In this document: one piece after another, positions 1 through 4,149 of the stretch
How positions within the stretch are numbered: the first letter of the stretch is position 1
Layout: every line of letters begins with the position of its first letter
Source: Planctomycetota bacterium
GTDB taxonomy: Bacteria > Planctomycetota > GCA-002687715 > DRQF01
Direction of reading: 5' to 3'
DNA length: 6,135 nucleotides
Assembly: GCA_024275615.1 (NCBI GenBank)
Contig: JAJRYU010000316.1
Coordinates: 1 to 6,135 of the forward strand
Notes under the pieces: model-generated
What the model saw: only the letters and a program-made list of their open reading frames with translations
What the model was told of the DNA's origin: nothing
Databases searched by the model: none
Position numbers and translations under genes: made by a program

Positions 1-2
1 AC

Positions 3-263
3 ATTCGACCTCAGGATCCGAAATTGGCGAGTGGTGAGCAATGGTGGCCTCGTCCATTGGCACCCATGCCAAACTCTTGGGCCTACGATCCCGCAGCCGC
101 GGACAAGAAGCAGGCGGCGAAAGAAGCTAAGGAAGCAGCCGCAAAGGCCAAGAAAAAAGCTGCGGCAGAAAAGAAGTCGGCTGGGGACAAGGACAAATCA
201 AAAGCAGCTCCTAAAGGCGGCAAGAGCAAGAGCAAGAAGAAGAAAAGCGGCAAAGGCAAGTAG
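3..263 (+). CDS. 3' end of unrecognised gene with a lysine/alanine-rich basic C-terminal tail (5' partial)
   Basis: The reading frame is open from the left edge (first full codon at base 3) to a TAG at 261-263, so about 86 C-terminal residues are visible and the start lies outside the window. The first ~30 residues look like the end of a folded domain, with aromatic and proline-rich pieces (GEQWWPRPLAPMPNSWAYDP). They are followed by a low-complexity tail of 52 residues, 22 of them lysine, mixed with Ala, Gly, Ser and a few Glu/Asp. The first half (AAKEAKEAAAKAKKKAAAEKK) could form a charged helix; the last part (SKSKKKKSGKGK) is probably disordered. Such tails, as in histone H1-like proteins, bind polyanions such as nucleic acid or acidic polysaccharide, but no function can be assigned from this fragment. 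Only four bases separate it from the acetyltransferase gene, so it is very likely cotranscribed with the sugar genes. An internal TTG or ATG start cannot be excluded, but the frame gives no reason to prefer one. Confidence -1.
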   Translation: MRPQDPKLASGEQWWPRPLAPMPNSWAYDPAAADKKQAAKEAKEAAAKAKKKAAAEKKSAGDKDKSKAAPKGGKSKSKKKKSGKGK

Positions 264-267
264 TCAC

Positions 268-837
268 ATGCCGTTTGTCCATCCGACAGCTGTCGTCGAC
301 GCCGGTGCCATCGTTGGCGAAGGTACGTCAATATGGCATTTCGTACATGTCTCGAGTAGCGCTGAAATTGGGCGCAATGTCGTGCTCGGCCAAAACGTCT
401 ATGTGGGCGACGGTGTCATTGTCGGTGATGATTGTCGTATCCAAAACAATGTCTCTCTTTATAGCGGTGTAAAGCTCGGTGCCGGAGTGTTTGTTGGCCC
501 GTCCGCTGTTTTTACCAATGTTCTCCGACCTCGTGCGATGTTCCCTCGCAAAGATCAATTCGCGGAAACTTATGTTGGCGATGGAGCGACGATTGGCGCC
601 AATGCAACGCTTGTGTGCGGTCATAGCATTGGCGTTTGCGCGCTTGTTGGCGCTGGCACTGTTGTCACCAAAGACGTACCTGCATTTGCCGTTTTTCGTG
701 GTAACCCAGGGCACATTTGTGGTTTTGTTTGCCGTTGCGGGGAGTCTCTTGCTCTGAAAGACCAAACCGGAAGCTGTGAATCTTGCAGGCGTTGTTATCG
801 TCTCGTTGCCAATACGGTGATTGAAGTCGAGAGTTAA
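268..837 (+). CDS. wbpD: WbpD/WlbB-type UDP-sugar 3-N-acetyltransferase (left-handed beta-helix)
   Basis: This 189-residue protein is predicted to be a cytoplasmic acetyl-CoA-dependent acetyltransferase that acetylates the 3-amino group of UDP-2-acetamido-3-amino-2,3-dideoxy-glucuronate or a close relative. The product feeds O-antigen or capsule synthesis. Residues 4-140 are imperfect hexapeptide repeats of the left-handed beta-helix type (VHPTAVV, AIVGEGT, VVLGQNVYVG, VIVGDD). They carry family hallmarks seen in WbpD: SIWHFVHV (21-28), RIQNNVSLYSGV (57-68), VFVGPSAVFTN (74-84) and RKDQF (94-98). N84 of the FTN motif matches, from memory, an asparagine important in WlbB structures. The C-terminal end has C155-x-C157 and C170-x2-C173, with C176 nearby, a likely small zinc ribbon known in many family members. 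ATG 268 is chosen because the homology begins there; the frame is open upstream to an ATG at 31, but that stretch is only the alternate frame of the lysine-rich tail. A weak purine-rich site (AAAGG, 252-256) precedes it. A QdtC/FdtC-like acyltransferase acting on a dTDP-sugar is the main alternative. Confidence -1.
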   Translation: MPFVHPTAVVDAGAIVGEGTSIWHFVHVSSSAEIGRNVVLGQNVYVGDGVIVGDDCRIQNNVSLYSGVKLGAGVFVGPSAVFTNVLRPRAMFPRKDQFAETYVGDGATIGANATLVCGHSIGVCALVGAGTVVTKDVPAFAVFRGNPGHICGFVCRCGESLALKDQTGSCESCRRCYRLVANTVIEVES

Positions 838-839
838 AA

Positions 840-1994
840 ATGCCTGTTGCTGTGCCATTCATTGATCTTGTCGCTCAGTATCAACCCATCAAGAACGAAA
901 TCTCGGCAGCCGTCACTGCCGTCCTTGAGAGCCAAAAGTTCATTCTTGGGGACGGAGTCTCTGAATTCGAAGAGAAGCTGGCATCTTGGATGGGGCTCGA
1001 ACGAGGCGGCGTTGTTGGTGTTTCATCGGGAACTGATGCGCTCTTGGCCTCTCTTATGGCCTTGGGTGTTGGTCCGGGTGATGAAGTCCTCACTACGCCG
1101 TTTAGCTTTTTTGCTACCGCCGGCGTCATCGCTCGACTTCACGCCAAACCTGTGTTTGCCGATATCGATCCTTTGTCCTTCAATTTGGACGCCACCAAGT
1201 TGAAGGATCTCGATGCCAAACGTTTCAAAGCTGTGGTTGTCGTTCACCTTTTTGGCCGATTGGCTGACATGAGCGGGTTACGGGCGTGGGCGGATCCCCA
1301 AGGTGTTCCCATCGTCGAAGATGCAGCGCAGGGAATCGGTGTCCGAGACCAGCATGGTCAACATTGCGGCACTCAAGGAAAGGTCGGTTGCTTTTCGTTC
1401 TTTCCGACTAAGAATTTGGGTGGCGCTGGCGATGGCGGGTGCGTTGTAACCACAGACCCGGAGTTTTTGGCAAGTCTGAGGCAGATACGAGTCCATGGAG
1501 CAGTGCGGGCCTACGAGAGTCAGATCATAGGTGGTAACTTTCGCTTAGATGCTATCCAAGCGGCGATCTTGCAAGTCAAGCTCGCCCATCTTGAGTCCTG
1601 GGGGAAGGCTAGGCTTAAGAATGCGCGCTCCTATGATCGCCGCCTTCGGGAGAAAGGACTGGCTGAGCATCTCCAATTGCCAGAACTCCCAGAGAATGAA
1701 GAATTCGTCGCCCACCAATATGTCGTGAGGAGCGATCGTCGTGACGCGTTGAAGGCTTTCTTGACCAAGAATCAAATTGCCTCCGCCATCTACTACCCCG
1801 TCCCTTTTCATCTCATGCCCTGTTTTGCTGGTCTTGGTCACAAGACCGGAGATTTTCCAGTAGCTGAGTTAGCATCCCATGAGGTTTTGGCACTACCAGT
1901 CTTCCCAGAATTGGGTGAAGAGCGGCTGGAACGGGTTGTTGCCGTGATTTCCGCCTTCTATGAGCAAGGCAACAGCCGAAGCGTCAACGATTGA
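840..1994 (+). CDS. wbpE: WbpE-type PLP-dependent sugar aminotransferase (DegT/DnrJ/EryC1 family)
   Basis: This 384-residue protein has full family length and is a fold-type I PLP aminotransferase. It is predicted to transfer an amino group, probably from glutamate, to the 3-keto position of a UDP-sugar acid, making the substrate of the acetyltransferase encoded just upstream. Visible family motifs are: N-terminal PFIDLVAQY (6-14) and FILGDGVSEFE (34-44); the phosphate-binding SSGTDAL (62-68); GPGDEVLTTPFSFFAT (78-93); VEDAAQ (159-164) with D161, which pairs with the pyridine nitrogen; SFFPTKNLGGAGDGG (186-200) with K191 as the Schiff-base lysine; and FRLDAIQAAIL, followed later by IYYPVPFHLMPCF. 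All key residues are intact. The ATG lies two bases after the preceding stop, with GAGAG at 829-833 as a reasonable ribosome site, so the two genes are probably translationally linked. The exact sugar is inferred from the pairing with wbpD; DegT paralogues such as FdtB/QdtB or DesV-type enzymes act on dTDP-sugars and cannot be fully ruled out. Confidence -1.
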   Translation: MPVAVPFIDLVAQYQPIKNEISAAVTAVLESQKFILGDGVSEFEEKLASWMGLERGGVVGVSSGTDALLASLMALGVGPGDEVLTTPFSFFATAGVIARLHAKPVFADIDPLSFNLDATKLKDLDAKRFKAVVVVHLFGRLADMSGLRAWADPQGVPIVEDAAQGIGVRDQHGQHCGTQGKVGCFSFFPTKNLGGAGDGGCVVTTDPEFLASLRQIRVHGAVRAYESQIIGGNFRLDAIQAAILQVKLAHLESWGKARLKNARSYDRRLREKGLAEHLQLPELPENEEFVAHQYVVRSDRRDALKAFLTKNQIASAIYYPVPFHLMPCFAGLGHKTGDFPVAELASHEVLALPVFPELGEERLERVVAVISAFYEQGNSRSVND

Positions 1995-2136
1995 TGATTC
2001 CTGATGCCGCCAATACCCTGTCTTCGTGAAAGGCGGCTAAATTGATGGGAGTAGGGCACCATGGTCACCGTAGAATAGTCAGAACGGCGGCTGAGCCCGT
2101 CTCGGTTTTGTGGTCGATTGTGGACGGTACTCGTAA
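1995..2136. other. Intergenic gap between the sugar operon and the sigma-factor gene
   Basis: No gene is visible in these 142 bases. GCCGCC (2006-2011) and GGCGGC (2032-2037) can form a 6-bp stem with a 20-base loop, but no T-run follows, so it is not a clear intrinsic terminator; a second GGCGGC lies at 2086-2091. An 8-bp palindrome ACCATGGT sits at about 2058-2065. Weak promoter-like pieces are TAGAAT at 2071-2076 (no good -35 at standard spacing) and AGAAC at 2081-2085 followed 17 bases later by CGGT, a poor match to an ECF-type promoter. The sigma gene therefore probably has a promoter here, but I cannot place it with confidence. Confidence -1.
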
Positions 2137-2763
2137 ATGAAAGCTCAACCACGACTTATGCCTGAACTGTCGACTCCCGCCGTGGAGGAGTCCGACGAAG
2201 TTCTAATGGTGCGTGTCGCCGAAGGGGGCGTTGAAGCATACGAGCAGCTCTATCATCGTTACAAAAACCGAATCTTGACCTTTATTCATCGCTACGTCGG
2301 TGATCGTGAGTGGGCCGAGGATCTGACCCACGAGACTTTCCTCAAACTCTACAAGAACCCGCGTGCGTTCGACCCCCGCAACCGATTCGTCACTTGGCTC
2401 TTCACGGTGGCGCGGAACCTGTCAATCGACTTCTTGCGCCGCCGCAAATCAGTTTCGCCTTTGACGGTGAACGATGGCGACGACGACTCATTCAGTTTGG
2501 AACTTCCAGACTCCGATACCACGAGCCCGGTAGATCGAGCTCTCATCAGAGAACTCGAAGAGAACATTCAGGATGTGCTCATGTCATTGAGCGACAAGCT
2601 CCGAGAAGTCTTCATCCTCTGTGCGATCCAAGGCCTCTCCTATGAAGAGGTCGCCCAGATTGTCGGCTGTCCAGCAAAAACTGTTAGTTCTCGCCTCTCA
2701 CGAGCTCGGAAACGTTTCTTGAAGAGTTTCACACCGTACTTGTCGGGGAAGAAACAACAATGA
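2137..2763 (+). CDS. ECF-type (sigma-70 family) RNA polymerase sigma factor
   Basis: This 208-residue protein is predicted to bind core RNA polymerase and direct it to alternative promoters. It has only regions 2 and 4, as expected for ECF sigma factors. Region 2 spans about residues 35-105: YEQLYHRYKNRILTFIHRYV, then the core-binding 2.2 helix with AEDLTHETFLKLY (60-72), then FVTWLFTVARNLSIDFLRRRK for -10 recognition and melting. A charged linker (about 108-135, containing DGDDDS) follows. Region 4 spans about 141-196, with LSDKLREVFILCAIQGLSYEEVA and a helix-turn-helix ending VSSRLSRARKRF that reads the -35 element. ATG 2137 is supported by an in-frame TAA immediately before it (2134-2136) and a weak GGACGG at 2122-2127; an ATG at 2158 has no ribosome site. 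Its last codons overlap the anti-sigma gene by ATGA, the classic layout of a sigma held inactive by its partner. The ECF subgroup is not assigned. Confidence -1.
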   Translation: MKAQPRLMPELSTPAVEESDEVLMVRVAEGGVEAYEQLYHRYKNRILTFIHRYVGDREWAEDLTHETFLKLYKNPRAFDPRNRFVTWLFTVARNLSIDFLRRRKSVSPLTVNDGDDDSFSLELPDSDTTSPVDRALIRELEENIQDVLMSLSDKLREVFILCAIQGLSYEEVAQIVGCPAKTVSSRLSRARKRFLKSFTPYLSGKKQQ

Positions 2764-3995
2764 GTACCACCCCGTGTGCAAACGCTAAGACCTTATTCAG
2801 TCCAGCCGTCGATGGTCGTCTTGAGGCTGGCGAGAAGATGATTTTCGATCACCACTTGCTTGGATGCTCTTCCTGCCAACAGGAGTTTGAGAGCTTTCGC
2901 CGCTTGTTCAGTGTGGTGGCGACATTGAGTTCCAGCCGGATGCCAGGACCAGTGCCTTTCCCGGATACGGTTTCCGCCTTTTCTGGTAAGTCGAGGCAGG
3001 CTTTGCCCTGGTGGGGACGCTTTGGAACGACAGCAGCTGCGGCTGTGCTCTTGACGCTTGTAGGTATTGCTGCTTTTCAGGCTGGGCGCGATAGAAATGA
3101 GAGTGGTGGTGACGGTCAGGATGTCGTCGAAGCTGAAAACGTCGATTTTGTTCAGCCGTCTGAACCGGTGGCCCGACAACTCAAGACCTGGTCTCAAGAT
3201 ATTGAAGGTACAGGGCTCTTGCTTGAAGTCGCGGATCGCTTGTTGCCTGATGCTCGAGTGCAGACGATTATCAACAATCTGTTGATGGACCGCGAACGCC
3301 AAAGTCGGCATTTCTTGGAGTTAGGTCCACGTAGTTTGGGTTCACTCGAAGGCACAGCGAAGAAGATTGCGTCGAATTTTGTCGTTGTTCTTTCAGAGAT
3401 GAATCGACATGCGGATGGAGAAGACGATCCGGCGAGAGCGATTCGTTGGGCGAAGGTGCGTTTTCAGAGTCGTCAGATGCGCAAAGGTTGCGATCAACTG
3501 AATGGCATGGTGCGCGGATTTGCTGACATTGCTGGCGAGAACTTTTTCGTCGAGAAAAAGGACCCGGTGAGCCGCGAGGTGAGTTTTGCCATGCGGAAGT
3601 TGGTGGGTGGCAACGTGCGTTTGAGCCGTCTTCACTTAAATAAGATCAAACTGATTCTTCCCAATGAAAGTTCAGTGCCACTTCAGAAGCTCATTCTGTG
3701 TTTGGAGTCACTCACGAAGCCTGAAAAGGGACGCTTGCCAGCCGGATACGACTTTGGCAGCACGTGGTTAGACTCTCAAGGTCGCTTAGGCCAGGCCCAT
3801 GACTTAGGAGTCTTTTTCAAGATTCATGTCAATGTTGAGGGTGGTCCTGAAGGTGGCGTGTTCAGGTTGCAAGTACCCAAATTGAGTAGAAGACCTCGCC
3901 AGCATATGATCCAAGTTTGGAGACGTGATCAATCCAAGAGGATCACGAAAGAGCAAAAGCGCCTGAAGCGACGACTCTCTGGCCGCGAGCTGTAG
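2760..3995 (+). CDS. Membrane anti-sigma factor with ZAS zinc motif and a long unrecognised C-terminal region
   Basis: This 411-residue protein is predicted to hold the upstream ECF sigma inactive at the membrane. The N-terminal ~50 residues carry a zinc-binding anti-sigma (ZAS, zf-HC2-like) signature: C6 and then H32-x3-C36-x2-C39 in FDHHLLGCSSCQQEF. A proline-containing linker leads to one hydrophobic segment at about 89-108 (TTAAAAVLLTLVGIAAFQAG), so the N-terminus should be cytoplasmic and residues 110-411 exported. That ~300-residue region is much longer than in ordinary ZAS anti-sigmas and I do not recognise it. Residues ~135-320 look mainly helical; 345-375 look beta-rich (VFFKIHVNVEGG, GVFRLQVPK); the end (377-411) is very basic, 14 Lys/Arg in 35 residues. 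The start overlaps the sigma stop by ATGA, with GGGGAAG at 2745-2751 as ribosome site, giving coupled translation. The sigma-binding role is confident from the motif and position; the C-terminal region may be a sensor or a heme/ligand-free structural domain, but no ligand can be named. Confidence -1.
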   Translation: MSTTPCANAKTLFSPAVDGRLEAGEKMIFDHHLLGCSSCQQEFESFRRLFSVVATLSSSRMPGPVPFPDTVSAFSGKSRQALPWWGRFGTTAAAAVLLTLVGIAAFQAGRDRNESGGDGQDVVEAENVDFVQPSEPVARQLKTWSQDIEGTGLLLEVADRLLPDARVQTIINNLLMDRERQSRHFLELGPRSLGSLEGTAKKIASNFVVVLSEMNRHADGEDDPARAIRWAKVRFQSRQMRKGCDQLNGMVRGFADIAGENFFVEKKDPVSREVSFAMRKLVGGNVRLSRLHLNKIKLILPNESSVPLQKLILCLESLTKPEKGRLPAGYDFGSTWLDSQGRLGQAHDLGVFFKIHVNVEGGPEGGVFRLQVPKLSRRPRQHMIQVWRRDQSKRITKEQKRLKRRLSGREL

Positions 3996-4037
3996 CGACT
4001 TCTTGTTTAATCCTCGATTGTTGCCACATAAGTGGTG

Positions 4038-4050
4038 GATGCGTCGCATC
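4038..4050. repeat. Short perfect inverted repeat GATGCG-T-CGCATC
   Basis: Two 6-base arms are perfectly complementary around a single central T, in the gap between the anti-sigma and VIT/VWA genes. A one-base loop is too tight for an RNA hairpin, so if it is functional it would be a DNA-binding site for a dimeric regulator. It lies about 45 bases upstream of the proposed ECF promoter. Chance occurrence is quite possible. Confidence -1.
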
Positions 4051-4096
4051 TGAGTCAAGGACCTCCGGACCAACTCCGATCTCCTGCATTTTTTTC

Positions 4097-4121
4097 TGAA
4101 CGAAGGGAATTCCCAGGCGTC
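4097..4121 (+). promoter_or_regulatory. Candidate ECF-sigma promoter for the VIT/VWA gene (TGAAC-N16-CGTC)
   Basis: TGAAC at 4097-4101 is followed by exactly 16 bases and then CGTC at 4118-4121. A GAAC-type -35 and a CGTC/CGTT-type -10 spaced by about 16-17 bases is the general layout of many ECF promoters. Transcription would start near 4127-4130, leaving a leader of about 20 bases that still contains the AGGAG ribosome site at 4138-4142. The position is therefore correct for driving the gene starting at 4150, and the nearest candidate sigma is the one encoded at 2137-2763. The motif is short, so chance matching is the main caveat. A housekeeping-type alternative (TTGTTT at 4003, CATAAG at 4027) is weaker. 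Confidence -1.
4105..4114. repeat. Perfect 10-bp palindrome GGGAATTCCC in the candidate promoter spacer
   Basis: The ten bases read identically on both strands and fall centrally between the proposed -35 (4097-4101) and -10 (4118-4121). This is where a repressor dimer could block RNA polymerase, or where spacer shape could matter. No regulator in the window is an obvious partner, so an operator role is a guess. Confidence -1.
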
Positions 4122-4148
4122 AGAGGCAATGGAGCACAGGAGACGCCT
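4115..4148 (+). repeat. 7-bp inverted repeat bracketing the Shine-Dalgarno of the VIT/VWA gene
   Basis: AGGCGTC (4115-4121) and GACGCCT (4142-4148) are perfectly complementary with a 20-base loop holding most of the AGGAG ribosome site (4138-4142); the 3' arm fills the space up to the ATG at 4150. An alternative stem, GAGGC (4123-4127) with GCCTC (4145-4149), uses the same 3' region. In an RNA started well upstream this could modulate translation. If the ECF promoter at 4097-4121 is real, the first stem's 5' arm is its -10 region and would not be transcribed, leaving only the shorter stem, and only if the start is at or before 4123. Confidence -1.
4138..4142 (+). promoter_or_regulatory. Ribosome binding site that decides the start of the VIT/VWA gene
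   Basis: AGGAG lies seven bases before the ATG at 4150, ideal spacing. The in-frame ATG at 4129 has only AGAGG two bases away, too close, so 4150 is the preferred start. The longer start would merely prepend MEHRRRL to the signal peptide. Confidence -1.
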
Positions 4149-4149
4149 C

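Noticed and set aside
31..267. N-terminal extension of the acetyltransferase back to ATG 31
   Set aside because: The extra 79 residues are just the +1 frame of the lysine-rich tail (Arg/Lys/Gln-rich nonsense), while family homology begins at the ATG at 268.
328..858. Long open frame (176 codons) on the minus strand opposite the acetyltransferase
   Set aside because: It is antisense to a well-supported gene, and its protein shows no recognisable domain. The repetitive hexapeptide codons leave the opposite frame open.
2006..2037. GCCGCC/GGCGGC stem as terminator of the sugar operon
   Set aside because: The stem is only 6 bp, the loop is 20 bases, and no T-run follows.
2793..3311. 172-codon minus-strand frame opposite the anti-sigma gene
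   Set aside because: It overlaps the coding region with the zinc motif and membrane segment, has no domain-like composition, and has no plausible start context.
4089..4095. Run of seven T as an intrinsic terminator after the anti-sigma gene
   Set aside because: No stable GC-rich stem lies directly upstream; the nearest inverted repeat (4038-4050) is 38 bases away with a one-base loop.
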